Source of the DNA: Ceraceosorus guamensis
Taxonomy: Eukaryota > Basidiomycota > Exobasidiomycetes > Ceraceosorales > Ceraceosoraceae
Assembly (NCBI RefSeq): GCF_003144195.1
Contig: NW_020290062.1
Location: forward strand, 1-64,000
Length of the DNA: 64,000 bases
Reading direction: 5' to 3'
Shown here: positions 11,979 through 22,722 of the stretch, piece by piece
Numbering within the stretch: position 1 is the stretch's first letter
How the letters are laid out: each line of letters starts with the position of its first letter
Program-made: the position numbers and the translations under genes
The notes under the pieces: generated by a model
Told to the model about the DNA's origin: nothing
What the model saw: the letters and a program-made list of their open reading frames with translations, nothing else
Database searches by the model: none

Positions 11979-13251
11979 AGGTGTCTTGATTCGGATCAAT
12001 CGTTTGGCAGTTTGTACCCGAGTCTGTAGCCTCTTGGAGAGCCTTCTATTCGACGCGTCGCACGAGCCAATTGTGGGGCTTTACACACCAAGAATTCAAC
12101 CAGAAAAAATGCGGCTGTCAGAGAATCTTCGCAACGACACTAGCCGCAACAACCGCGCCGAATCTTCTGGAAAGCTCACGCGTCAAGGTGCTTGGCTTGC
12201 AATTCTTGCGACACTTGCTTCTGCGCGCTCTCGAATGGGTGTGGCGGACGGGACGCGAATTGAAGCCGCGCTCAACGGAAAGAGATCCGCGCTCGGGCCA
12301 TGGCGTAGGCCTGAGCCCTCGTCTCGCGCCTTGAAAAGTGCGCCTATCATGCCGTAAACGTGTTGGGCGCAATGACGCCCATGCCATAATTCTCGACCGT
12401 CGAAATTTCATCTCGTCTCGTCCACGTCGAGAGACTGGGCTGACGACGCGCGTGACACTTTCGAGCTGTCTATCACAGACCACGTTCGCAATTATTGCTC
12501 TCGTGCGCGCGTCCGGGCCATCCGATTGTCCACCTCGATCACGTCTCTGTCTCAGGCATGCTCGGCGAGAAGAACGGCCCGGCTCCACGTTGCCAATCTA
12601 CTGGGCTGAAGCATATAGCAGGCAAGCACCGGCAGAACCCCCACCGAATCCTTGTGGCGAGCCGCTGGGTCGAATTCGGTGGCGTTGGCAGACTGACACG
12701 TCTGTCGTTCCTCTGACCAGCGAGATTCTCGTGCAACCATGCTCGAAGTCTTAACCCTTTGGCGCACGTTTGAACCTTGCTCTGCTACCGCCTCCTCTAT
12801 GGACGGGTCGACGAACCTCGATAGGCAGCTTGTGCCAAGCGTCTCTTCCTCATCTGGGACTGTGCTTGATCACTTGCATCAGCGACGTGCCGAGCGACGT
12901 CTTGCCGCGAGTGAGCACCTCATCAGTTCAGCCCACAATTCTGTTCAATATCTTGCGCTTTGAGGGAACGTGCTACCTGTCATTAAGCGCTCCATACCTG
13001 CGCTTGAAATGCTGCTCACCGCCTCGTTGAGATCCTCTCGCTTTCGCAGATCACATAAATGTCTGCCTTTGATCATCTGAGCACCATACCCAATGGTCTT
13101 CAAGAACGAGCCCTGACAGGACGCACCCTTTCCGTATTTCTGCTCAACCACCGACCGCACGCCCCTCACTTTGCGTCGCCGTCTCTTTCATTCAGTCTTG
13201 CGCGAGCGGCCGAAACGGATCGCAACATAGCAACATTGTGCATTTCAACGT
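11979..13251. other. intergenic, no gene seen
   Basis: About 1.27 kb between the Ser/Pro-rich gene and the small secreted gene. Open frames here are short, overlap on both strands and lack family signatures or joinable exons. I call nothing. Confidence 0.5.
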
Positions 13252-14385
13252 ATGGCAGGGAAGATGAGACGCTTCGCAGCCTTGTCTACCACACTCGTCG
13301 CGCTTTTGTGTCTGAGTTGCACGACAACTTCTGCCACCGCAATGGCGATCTTTCACGGAGTAGCAGCGCAAGATACGCTGTATCTAGGTCGTCCAAGCTT
13401 TCCGATCATCAGCCGCGTTAGAGGTCTCTTTAAGTCGAAACCCTCGCTACAGTACAACAAGCTCGACACCTTGCCACGCATGCATCGCATGTCGGACTCG
13501 TTCAGACTAGAGGACTCGCACCACGCGCAGGCGAAGGCAGCGAGCGAGAGGTCGGCTAAGGTGAAGAAGAAATTCACCATCTGGCGTGGGCAATTCACTC
13601 GCAAAAGCGCAGCTGGTGCAGTGAGCGGTCTGTTCGGTACGGTCAGCGCTGCCAACGCGGTTGGAGCATTGTGGGAGAAGCTCAGTAAGTGCTGATCATC
13701 GCCTCGCTGCTCGCGCCTGCACGTACTCTTTTCTGACTCTGCCACCGTCATGCCGTACCGTAAAAGTAGCTGAGCCCACGCAGATGTCTGGTCAGCGCGA
13801 CAGAAAATCATCCATCCCTAGCGAGAGACGATCTTTTGGTCCTGCAAGGCTCAAAGTCATCAATGCAAGCTCCAAAGCTCTACGACCTAGAGCGCTAGAG
13901 ACTGGAGAAGTGCTCAGCGTGAGTCGGACTGCAAGCTGCTGCGCATGTGCTAGGTACCCGTCATGAACAAAGTGTGAAGCCCCCCATTTTCCGCGCCCCA
14001 AACTCCCATTCTGTCCCCACAGTTCCTCGACGATTGTGAGTAGCGCGAGCGAACGGCAGCGACTCGACGTTGTCAAGCAATGAGCCAGCGCATCGATCTG
14101 AAATGACCTGCCCACGCCTGCGTCTCTGTACCGCCCATTCGTCCGGCGCGCCCCGTAGATGGAAAGATGACCGCAAGCACCGTCGCGTTGGTAGGTAGCT
14201 CAGGTGGACTGTACTACAGCGCCAACGAGCACGCTCGAGCAGTGCGCAACGCAGAGGCCCTCGAAGCAGCTCAGGCTCAGCGGGCTCGGACCCTCGCTCC
14301 TGCACGCACCAGCACCACCACACCTTCATTGAACTTGGCACCTGCAGCCATTCCTCAAGTCTCGCACTTTGCCTCGAGCCCTTGA
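13252..14385 (+). CDS. small secreted protein of unknown function, 4 exons with a 13-nt micro-exon
   Basis: Exons 13252-13684, 13770-13918, 14023-14035, 14159-14385; 273 residues and the frame closes. The N-terminus MAGKMRRFAALSTTLVALL followed by a small-residue stretch is a classical signal peptide (cleavage near residue 27-31). The mature part is basic and has no cysteine-rich core. Two small-residue-rich helices stand out: AAGAVSGLFGTVSAANAVGA near 122-141, and TASTVALVGSSGGLYYSANE after the micro-exon. Helix-breaking charged segments lie between. The C-terminus is Ala/Thr/Pro-rich. The micro-exon (TTCCTCGACGATT) reads FLDD and is flanked by AG and GT; skipping it would change the frame. 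No family recognised. Secreted fungal proteins of this size and style are often host-interaction effectors, but nothing here proves that. Its architecture resembles the gene at 59.3 kb. Confidence 0.7.
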
Positions 14386-14684
14386 CGTGTCCCCCCGAAC
14401 TGGAGCCCCCTTGCTACCCTTTCTTTCCCCCCATTGAAATCGTGAATTGCACTCGAGGCGAAACGCAACTTGATGCCTTGCTCACTCGGCCTATGCGCAA
14501 GCGACTCCCACGCACATTGTGATCCATTTGACGCACGTCCATGACGATCCTTGAAGTCCAAGACGAGGACAATAAAAGACCTACGTCTGTCTTTGGTTCC
14601 GCTAGAAGAAATCAGCTGTTGATGCGCATGTGTATGCTCTGCATTTGACATTGTGATTACGTTACGAGCGTGCGAGCGGGTGGG

Positions 14685-14730
<46 letters not shown>

Positions 14731-14804
14731 CTTAAAAGCGTGGCAAGATGCCAAAGCCTAGCAGCATATGTGCACGGCAGGAAAGCGCTTGTATCTGCAT
14801 CCCA
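14386..14804. other. convergent intergenic spacer with a 42-G run
   Basis: Spacer between two 3' ends. It is dominated by a homopolymer of 42 G at 14688-14729, about 80 bp beyond the stop codon of the minus-strand gene. No coding content. Confidence 0.7.
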
Positions 14805-16280
14805 TCAAGCACCCGCCAGAGCACTTTTCGTCCTCCTCTGCATCTCTTCCTCGTCCAGAGCGCCCGGAGGCAGGCTAGCTACAAGCCTATCCAGAGCTTC
14901 GCAAGGTACAGGTCTCAAGAGTTCCTTCGCTCTATGATCCGCCTCGTTCAAGATTCTCTCTGCTCTCTCCAATTGAGCCTTGCTCCAACTCTTCACATCT
15001 TGTTCCGCCGTGCCGCCGGATGCTGTCGCGTTGTTGATCGTAGAGCTGATGTTGGTGCTGCTGCTGCTGCTCTCGACAGTGGCTAGCAAATGAGAGACGG
15101 AGATGCTTCGAGTAGGATCTTGATCGGCATGCAGAGCTTTCAACCAATCGTGAGAAGCTTGAATCTCTTCTAGCTCCACTTTCCAACCCGCCAAAAAGGT
15201 CTTTAGCGCTCTAATACGCCTAGAAGCTTCGCTCGTAGCTGCTCGAGAGACTTGAGTGTGTTCGTGCATGTTCGAGAGGGAATGGATCAAGCTCGAAGTG
15301 ACGCTTCGGAGATGTTGCATTTGATCCGCGATGCTGGGCCCTTCGGATGAGCCAGAGACGGGATGAGAAGCTTGAAGGTGAGCAGCGGAATCGGATGATT
15401 CGGGTTCGGAAAGATCTTCATCTAATTCTTCTTCCTCATCCTCTGAAATTCCCTTGAGCCTGTTGCGTCGGTTGAGAGGTGGGATCGATGAGGAGCTGGC
15501 ACCGGCAGCATCAACTGCGCTGGAGGTGGAAGCGAGGAAGCCCAGTCTATCTTTTGTTTTGGAGAGATTCTCTATCTTCTCCCAATCCAGATCCGAGGCA
15601 AGAGCACCGGTAAGAACAAAATCGCCCTTGATGAGCTCCCTAGCCAACTCCCTTAGCTCCCTGGCCTGGCCTTCCCTCTCCACTGCACTTTCTCTTAGCT
15701 GCCTAACAACCGCCTCGGCAGATGATTCGATATTCGAGGCATCCTCTTTGTTGTTGCCTCCTGCTGCTGCTGACGATGCGTGGTTGGCGGTGGATGGAGA
15801 TCTAGGTATGCCTCTTGAAGAACCAGCAAGAGAAGCATTACCGAGAGATTGCAAGAAACGGTCGTTGAAAGCGATGCATTCTTCGAGTGTCTGGCACGTA
15901 GAGTTGATCTGTTCCTCGTCGACAAAATGCAACTCGTCCGTCGCTGTAGTCTTGGAGCCTAATGAATCGGTCATGTTGCTTGTGATCTGACTCGCCCCTT
16001 GCCCTGCTGATGCACCTGCTGCTTCTTCGCCCAGTTCCGCACCCAACGACTCTCCAACGTCCAGCTCGCGCGATGCATCGTAGTCGCCGCCCAGCTCGTC
16101 TCCCAAGCTCGCTCCTTGTCCTGCCCCATCCGCCAGGCCTTGATGCAAATCCAAGTCGACATGCGAATCAAAATTGAGCTCATCGCCTAAAGAGTTGCCC
16201 ATTCCGGCCTGATTCAGATCATTGAGCTCATCGCCCAACGAGCCTGCCACTCCATAATGCTCCGACAAATCGTCGGCCAT
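14805..16280 (-). CDS. unknown acidic protein with SLGDEL repeats and C-terminal helices
   Basis: Single-exon reading of 491 residues from the first in-frame ATG (MADDLSEHYGVAGSLGDEL). Four copies of SLG(D/A)EL sit in the first about 90 residues, spaced about 16-30 residues and joined by Asp/Gly-rich linkers. The rest has predicted helices: EECIAFNDRFLQSLG, a charged stretch EREGQARELRELARELIK, and HLRSVTSSLIHSLSNMHEH through RRIRALKTFLAGWKVELEEI. An acidic patch EDEEEELDEDLSEPE lies in the middle. The helical segment AQLERAERILNEADHRAKEL is near the end. Not recognised; it looks like a coiled-coil adaptor or complex subunit. The same frame stays open upstream to 16760 with a protein-like stretch but no ATG, so a missed 5' exon is possible. 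Divergent from the Lcp5-like gene. Confidence 0.65.
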   Translation of the reverse strand: MADDLSEHYGVAGSLGDELNDLNQAGMGNSLGDELNFDSHVDLDLHQGLADGAGQGASLGDELGGDYDASRELDVGESLGAELGEEAAGASAGQGASQITSNMTDSLGSKTTATDELHFVDEEQINSTCQTLEECIAFNDRFLQSLGNASLAGSSRGIPRSPSTANHASSAAAGGNNKEDASNIESSAEAVVRQLRESAVEREGQARELRELARELIKGDFVLTGALASDLDWEKIENLSKTKDRLGFLASTSSAVDAAGASSSSIPPLNRRNRLKGISEDEEEELDEDLSEPESSDSAAHLQASHPVSGSSEGPSIADQMQHLRSVTSSLIHSLSNMHEHTQVSRAATSEASRRIRALKTFLAGWKVELEEIQASHDWLKALHADQDPTRSISVSHLLATVESSSSSTNISSTINNATASGGTAEQDVKSWSKAQLERAERILNEADHRAKELLRPVPCEALDRLVASLPPGALDEEEMQRRTKSALAGA

Positions 16281-17512
16281 GCTGCCTTGAAGAGCGAACA
16301 GGCACTGCGAGGCGTGAGATCGGGCTGATGCTCGATTTGCGCTTTGGACCGAGGATAGCAGAATCGCAGCGACCGACTTCCTTTGATTTTGTTGATGCTT
16401 TGGGTGTATGATGGGCGATATCTGGTGTACACCTGAGGGGAAAGCTCCGTGCGAAGAGAGCGGGCTGCTTGGCGGGTGGGGTTGCGGGCAAGCAGCGACG
16501 CCGACGAGATGAGGATGAAGAGGCCGCCGTTCGAGCGTGTTGCGCTCTTCGTCGAGCCCGAGTCCTCTGAGCAAGGCCAGTTGCCTGTAAGCGTCGGAGA
16601 AGGATGCACCCTGCTGAGCTGCCAACGAGACCCACTCTCTCACGTGCTGCAACAAAGTGTAGTCCTGAAGCCAAGGTACAAAGGATTTGACGCTGACTGC
16701 GCAAGGATTCGTGTCGAACCGCGAACAGGGTGGTGATGGAATGTGTGTGCGCGTGCGCACGCTTGTGGGTGATGGGGATGGCGAAGGCGAGGAGGATGAG
16801 TGGTAGGCACGAGGATTAAACTCAACTGCGAGCTATGCGATGTCACTTGACAGACAAGCATGAGCGACTCGCGACTGCAGATGTGAAGCGCTGTCACAAG
16901 TCACCGACCGACCGAGTGATGCTCGAATTGAAGCCAAGCCGTGCATGTGTGCTGCGTGAGAGGCGTCCGTGGAGCTGCTGCCTGCTGCCGCCTGCTGCTG
17001 CTGCTGCTGTGCCTAGATGGACACCGCCGGCGATAGGTGCATGATGGCGCGCTCGCACTCAGATCAGACTTTTGACTCGAGACTCACGACTTGCGCGACG
17101 TACCAACACCGCGGCCGGGATGATCGAGGGGTTCAGCACATGCATCTATATATATAGAGCGCATACATCATAGCGTAGCGCATTTCGCGGTGTATGCGCG
17201 GCACGAACGAGTCAATTTCACGTGACCATCGATGGAATCACGGTCATGAGTCACGTGAGTGCAAGTCCAAGTCGAAATTTTGGTGGGGGGATTGATTGGC
17301 ATATCGCGAACTGAAGAACGAACCACATCCACTCAAGACTTGACTTTCGGGTCAGCGAAGCTCTCTCACTACACGCGGCATCCGTCGTTCGTCCTTCGAC
17401 CTGACACTAGTCTTGATCGTCATCATCCACCTGCTCAGTGTACGAGTGGCCGTTGCCTTGTCCAGCGAATCAAGACTCTTTCGTCATAGCAATCACGCAC
17501 CCGCTTGCGAGG
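16281..17512. promoter_or_regulatory. divergent promoter space
   Basis: About 1.2 kb between divergent genes. It holds a cluster of GACTCGAGACTCACGACTT and ATCACGGTCATGAGTCACGT-type words near 17073-17255 and a TATATATA stretch at 17149-17157. The part from 16281 to about 16760 may instead be coding for the minus-strand gene. Confidence 0.4.
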
Positions 17513-19009
17513 ATGCAGTCAAAAGCGGGCGCAGGCGCGGGCGCGGGCCAGGAAGCAGGCAGCACCTCCATCTCGACCTCCAGCGCGACCTCCACCTCGT
17601 CCTCTTCGCTCACCTCCACTCTCGTCTCATTGCAAAGTCACCTATCCAAAGTTGATCTTTCTAGTCCCGTGCTGTCCCTCTCCTCAGGGGACAATGCGCA
17701 CAGTCTTCTCTCCCTCAAGCCTTCTCTCATGCTGGAGTATCTTCAAGCTCTCTCTCTTCTATCCTCTTTCCAACTATCCAATCGTTCCATCTCCTCCGTT
17801 GCCAATGACAATCAAGCAAAAGAGTTGGTCGTCGCTTTGATTAGGATTAGACTTTGTTTGGAGAGGGTCAGGGTACTGGAACTTAGAGCCAAGCCCGGCA
17901 TCGATAGAGTGGTCAGAGCGGCTGAAGAGAGTCAAAGTAGGATCAAATTGGCCAAAAAATCGGGCGATAAGCAGACGGATGAGGCTCGGGTGCATGGAAA
18001 TGATGATCATGGTGAGCGCGCAGTGGCAGCCATCCTGTTCCTACCACGAGCGAGGGTGCGCGGATGGAGGTTGGAGCGGCGCTGTGTAAAGGAGGTGTAT
18101 GCGATGAAGCATTTCCGATTTGCCCCGTGTGCAGTCCGCTCGGGGCGTCCACTACTTCGTTCACGATGTGCTCACCAACCTCCCACTTGCCTCCTCGCTT
18201 CCTCACCAGACTTGTTATCCTTTAGGCCCAATCTTGACGCATTCGCCTCGATGCGACCCTCAAGTGATGCTCAGGACGATGCCCCTTCTCGCTCCAGCAA
18301 GGACGGCATTTATCGTCCACCTCGCCTAGCTCCCGTTCCCTACACTGGCGATCGACCACGTGTGCGACGTGGCGCGGACCAAGTCGAAGGCGGAGGCATC
18401 TCTTCCGACGAAGCAGAAGCGGACGGTCCAGATTCGTCCCGTTCAAGATCGAGAAGAGCATTACCTCGCAACGCATCCTTGCTCAACGATTTATCTCAAG
18501 GTCTCTCCTCCCTACCGTACGAAGCCTCATCAAGCGGATCCGGAGGAGGAGCTCTTCAAGGTTCTTCCTCCGCAAGCACATCTCACCGAGCTAGAAAGTT
18601 GGCCGAGATGCAAGAGTACGAAGAGTCGAATTTGACCAGATTGGCCACTTCTGGTAAAGAAGCCAAGAGGCGTAGAAAGGAAGAGGAGAGCTTGGCTTTG
18701 GGAGGTGGAGAGAGGGGTGGTGGAGCTGACAGTCTCATGAACGAATTTGGAGGACTTTTGAGTTCTAGAGGAGGAGGAGGAGGAGGAGGAGCAGGTGGGA
18801 GTGGAAGAAGGAAGAGAATGGAAAAGGATGCGTATGAGGAGCTCAGAGGAAAGGGAAGAGACAAGGCGCTGGATAGAGCTAGAGGCAGGAGGGGAGATGC
18901 CAAGGGCAATCCTCAATTCTTGGACTCTGCTCAGACTCGACCTGCATCGCTCGGCAAGAGCAAATTCAAAAAGGATCTCAAAAAGGAGAGGAGCAAGAGA
19001 CGATCATGA
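17513..19009 (+). CDS. Lcp5/neuroguidin-family (Sas10/Utp3 domain) ribosome-biogenesis protein
   Basis: Exons 17513-18011 and 18210-19009; 432 residues. The phase-1 junction gives DDH-DLLSFRPNLDAF. Lcp5 belongs to the U3 snoRNP/small-subunit processome, which acts in the nucleolus on 18S rRNA maturation; neuroguidin is its metazoan relative. An N-terminal helical Sas10/Utp3-like region (about 40-150, SLKPSLMLEYLQALSLLSS ... RIRLCLERVRVLELR) is followed by the diagnostic DGIYRPPRLAPVPY (198-211). The conserved EYEESNLTRL motif (about 302-311) comes next. The tail is basic (SKFKKDLKKERSKRRS) and nucleolar-like. A Gly run (GGGGGGGAGG) is encoded by a GGA repeat. The start is the first in-frame ATG after an open but ATG-less stretch. 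The stop lies 187 bp from the convergent pinin gene. Confidence 0.88.
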   Translation: MQSKAGAGAGAGQEAGSTSISTSSATSTSSSSLTSTLVSLQSHLSKVDLSSPVLSLSSGDNAHSLLSLKPSLMLEYLQALSLLSSFQLSNRSISSVANDNQAKELVVALIRIRLCLERVRVLELRAKPGIDRVVRAAEESQSRIKLAKKSGDKQTDEARVHGNDDHGERAVAAILFLPRARVRGWRLERRCVKEVYAMKHFRFAPCAVRSGRPLLRSRCAHQPPTCLLASSPDLLSFRPNLDAFASMRPSSDAQDDAPSRSSKDGIYRPPRLAPVPYTGDRPRVRRGADQVEGGGISSDEAEADGPDSSRSRSRRALPRNASLLNDLSQGLSSLPYEASSSGSGGGALQGSSSASTSHRARKLAEMQEYEESNLTRLATSGKEAKRRRKEEESLALGGGERGGGADSLMNEFGGLLSSRGGGGGGGAGGSGRRKRMEKDAYEELRGKGRDKALDRARGRRGDAKGNPQFLDSAQTRPASLGKSKFKKDLKKERSKRRS

Positions 19010-19196
19010 GGGTCCCTTTTACGCCGCATCGAAAATTTCCAACATCAGACCTGGAACGTCGTGTGCTCCCATCTTGGGCCCCCATTCTTGTGTGCGTACA
19101 TCCCCCCAACAATGGTCTGTGGGCATTGCCTGTTCAGACTGCAAGAATGTTTGTGCGGGATATGATACACTTTTTCTTCGGGACGAGCGCATCGCG

Positions 19197-21576
19197 TCAA
19201 GACAAGACCATCTCTGCATCTTCCAATGACGATCCCTCTCCATTCGCATCTCTCTTGACCTCCTCGTCCGCATCCCGCTCTCCCATCTCCTCGTCGACGC
19301 GTCCAGCGCGCTTTGGGCCTTCGGCGGTGGGTCGCGAAGGAGCAAGAGAAGCGGCTTCGGCAGACTCTTTATCCATCTCAGCTTGAAGCGCAGCGTACTT
19401 TCTTTTCAGCTCGTCCAGCTCCTTCACCATCTTTGACTTGTCTTCAGTCCATCTTTCATGGCGGGGGAAAGGAGGAGGGGCGCAAAAAGGCCGTGCAGAA
19501 TGGGTCAGCTTGGCTAGCGTCGGGCTTGATGGCAAATAAACGAAATCTCCTTGGTCGCTGCACTCACTCTGCTTCGGCTTTTGCCATCGCGTCGTCCGTT
19601 GCGTCCTCCTGCGCGCATCGCGAGGCCAGGAGAAAAGGAAGAACCAGAGCGTGTTAGCGGTCGAGTGGGGCGCGAGGTGGAATTACACGACCTTGCCATT
19701 CTTACGCCACGATCGCTCGGCTGAATTTGTGACATGTCGCGCAAGCTCCAAGCACCCTCTCACGCCCCCCGCTCTCTCTCTCTCTCTCTCTCTCTCCCCT
19801 CCCCTTCGATTTTTCGACTCACCTGATCATCCAGCGCATCCTCTTGCCTTCCCGTAAGCTTCTTCGGCAAAAAGTACAGCGCATGCTCGTCCCCTCTCGC
19901 TTGCACACCTACCGGACCAATCGCATTAGGCACCTCCTTTGCGCGTTCCCTCTTCTCCACCTGCACATCCCTCAACCTGCTTCCCACTGGCGTGACCAGA
20001 AAGCTGGCCAGGCGGTGCTTGGAAGATCTGAGCGCGTTGAAGGCGCTTTCGGAAGAGGAGATTCTGGATGCTTGAAGGATGATTTGCGACTCGAGTTGCG
20101 ATAGACGACGAGCGGATTCGACTAGACGCTCGTTGGCCGCTCTCTTGTTTGCCAAACGAGACGCTAGTTCGGCTCGACGCTTGGCCTGACGTCCCAACAA
20201 GAACAAAAAGGTGCGAACATGCCATCGGCTGTCAGCCCTCACTTTTGCGGCCGTCATTCGCACCTCGCACCTCGTGCCCCCCAAGTTGCGAGCTCTTTCC
20301 AGCGCAAGTTCTACCATTGGCTATTTTCCCTACTTGCACAAGCAACATCCAATTCCCATTCCAAACGCGCACATACACTCACCCCTTCCCCACTCGCCAT
20401 CCTTTCATTCTCTTCCTTTGCTTTGCCCAATGTGCTATTGAGCATGCCAAACATTCTCTTGCCCCTTTTTGCCAGCTCATTGTCCATGCGAGGTCTGACT
20501 CTCCTCTCATCTCTATAGGCCGGCGCGGCCGCTGATTCCTTGTTCTCTCTCTCCCTGATCGGGCTCGTTTCCGAACGCGACGCCTGCCCCTCTTCTATGG
20601 GCTGATCCACTTTACCAGGCGCAAGCGTCGCAGAGGTAGGCTCCTCTTCAGCAGCAGCAGCGTCCGTCATCGCGACGTCTGCTTGCTCCTCTCTTTTTCG
20701 TTCGTCAAGTCGTGAGGAATCCCTGGCAGCTTTTGCGCCCGCAGCTCTACGTGCTTGTCTAGCTGAAGAGCGAGTTGAAGGGCCCTGAGCAAGTTCCGTC
20801 TTTGACATTTGCAGATCTTCTTGCGTATCTCCGATGACAGGCGACACTGATGTGGCTGGCTTGTCTTCCAGTGGCGCCGTGACAGGCTCTGATTCGTGAC
20901 CTGCCACTTCCATCGCTGTGTGCTTCGTTGAATCGGAAGCAGCAGATTCAGCCGCTCTGCGTCTAAATGGAGGAGCATCACCATTAGGTGCAGCTAGGAC
21001 GACAGGATCGGTCTCGATTACTAGCGCTATCGGCTCTTGTGCTGCCTCACTGCCCTGAGGATTTTCACCCTTCGCGGGCGTGCTATTGTCCTCGATTCCA
21101 GAGACAGCTTCGGTATTGGCCTTGACCGACTGCGTCTCCACTTCTACTGCAGGTGGTATGTGGGCAGCCTTTGCGTTCGTTGCTGATGATATCTGCCCAG
21201 CTTCTGACTGCGATGACTGGTCTGGCTCGACCTCCTCCTCCTGCACCTCTTCGTCGTCATCATCTCGAGCACCTTCTTCGTTCTTCTTCGATTTGGCGCT
21301 CTTGCCATTGCTAGATGTGCTGGCCTCTGCGCAATTCGAAGCTGAGCCATTGCCCGCAGCGGCTACTTTTCTTGCGCTAGCCCTACCCTTTCCCTTTCCC
21401 TTTAGGCCTCCTCCACTGCTGACTTGCGGCTCAGCTTGCCCTCCAGCATCATCCATCGCTACTTTTGCTTCCTTTTCTGCCGTTTGAGCTCCTTCAGAAG
21501 CGTCGTCGATCGCATCTTTGGCTGATCGAGTGGACCTTGTAGATCTCGTGGATCGTGTCGACCTCGTCGCTGGCAT
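19197..21576 (-). CDS. Pinin/SDK/memA-domain protein, 4 exons
   Basis: Exons 20383-21576, 19823-20185, 19568-19608, 19197-19452; 617 residues. Pinin is a nuclear splicing-associated protein (exon-junction/ASAP-PSAP-linked in animals). The conserved domain starts at RGKRMFGMLNSTLGKAKEE (end of exon 1, about 370) and continues AKRRAELASRLANKRAANER. It ends with LYFLPKKLTGRQEDALDDQ, matching the family's closing YYLP-like element (about 399-519). The N-terminal 370 residues are acidic, Ser/Ala-rich and disordered, beginning with a (RST) repeat, MPATRSTRSTRSTRSTRS. The 41-nt exon 3 encodes EDATDDAMAKAEA and is placed by matching phases and AG/GT flanks. The C-terminus is a charged helix (KMVKELDELKRKYAALQAEM). 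The small 3' exons are the least certain part. Confidence 0.82.
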
Positions 21577-22722
21577 CTCGACAAGCTCGGCCTGACGTAT
21601 TAGGCCGCAGATTGGGTTCTGCTCTTCAATCGAGATGGCCAACGGTCTGGACGGTGCGTGGACTGACCTCCGAAAGCATGCGCGAGAAGTCGAGGGGAAT
21701 GTATCGCAAGCAAGCGAGACATGTATGCTTGGAGTTTTGAAACGTCGTGGATCGCAGTCAGGAGCGCGAGTCAGCAGTAGACTCAAACTGATGATCAGAC
21801 GGATCACGCACGTATCGTCAAAAGATCACGAACGTAATCACGAATCACGAATGCTGCGTGCATGCATGGGGTCAAGTCAAGACTCGTGACTCAAGAGTCA
21901 CGAGTTTTGAAGCTTGCAGAGACTTTTTTAATTCGTCGCATCATCAGCTGCCTAGCCGTGCTGCGAACGCGATCTCTCGACAAGCGATATCATCTTGAAT
22001 CTCGAATCTCGAATCTCGAATCAAATCAGAATGTGGTCTGAATTAAAAAGATTTCACATTCTGCATCACGTGCCGTGAAAGGTGGCCAGCTGCATAATAT
22101 TCAAGAATCAAAAATTCGAATTCGAACGGTTACACCCACGCAAAGATCATGCAGCTTCAGCTTCGTCCCTGCACAGAGAATGATGCGCGGGAGCACCTCC
22201 AAGCTCGTACATTGGTCCCCTCGCTTCTGTTCTACCTTTTCCATGACCCCCGCCCCATTTGCCAAGGAGCTCAGCGTGGATGACTGACTGGGGCCCGATC
22301 TGTCGCATAGTCGGATCTCGAAGCGTTCGTGCGCATGTCTGTCGGTGGATGCACAGCGGTGGGTGGCAGGCAGCTCTCTCCATCGAAGGGTGATCGATCA
22401 GATGCGACAAAGTGTACAACAAGGCGTGAAGGATCATGGAACCGGGGCGCGTCTTTGCGTGCCTGGTCTTCTTCGTTGGTAGGGGCAAAGGCAATCTGGA
22501 TTCGGTGCTTGGAGTACCTAGCTCTTCTTTCAAGCACCTCAAACAAGTGAGCGAGCATTCCCTCTTCCTAATCCTCTCCCTGGCTAGGCGCTATCTGAAA
22601 AGGCTGCACCTTGCCAAACCTAGCGTCAACTTGCCCTCCCGCACGCGTCCCTCCCAGAAGCCGCAACGCTAGTTTCATTTCAAGCTCCCACCCTCAGTCC
22701 AAACTGGTTCCAAGTGCGCAAT
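21577..22722. other. intergenic with TCACGA/TCTCGAAT-type simple repeats
   Basis: 5' side of the pinin gene and 3' side of the UPF3 gene. It includes GACTCGTGACTCAAGAGTCA near 21880-21900 (nearly self-complementary) and a tandem ATCTCGA heptamer at about 21995-22020. No supported gene in 22.0-22.7 kb. Confidence 0.5.

Noticed and set aside
12338-12754. 138-codon plus-strand frame in the 12-13 kb spacer
   Set aside because: Composition and competing frames look random; no start context or domain.
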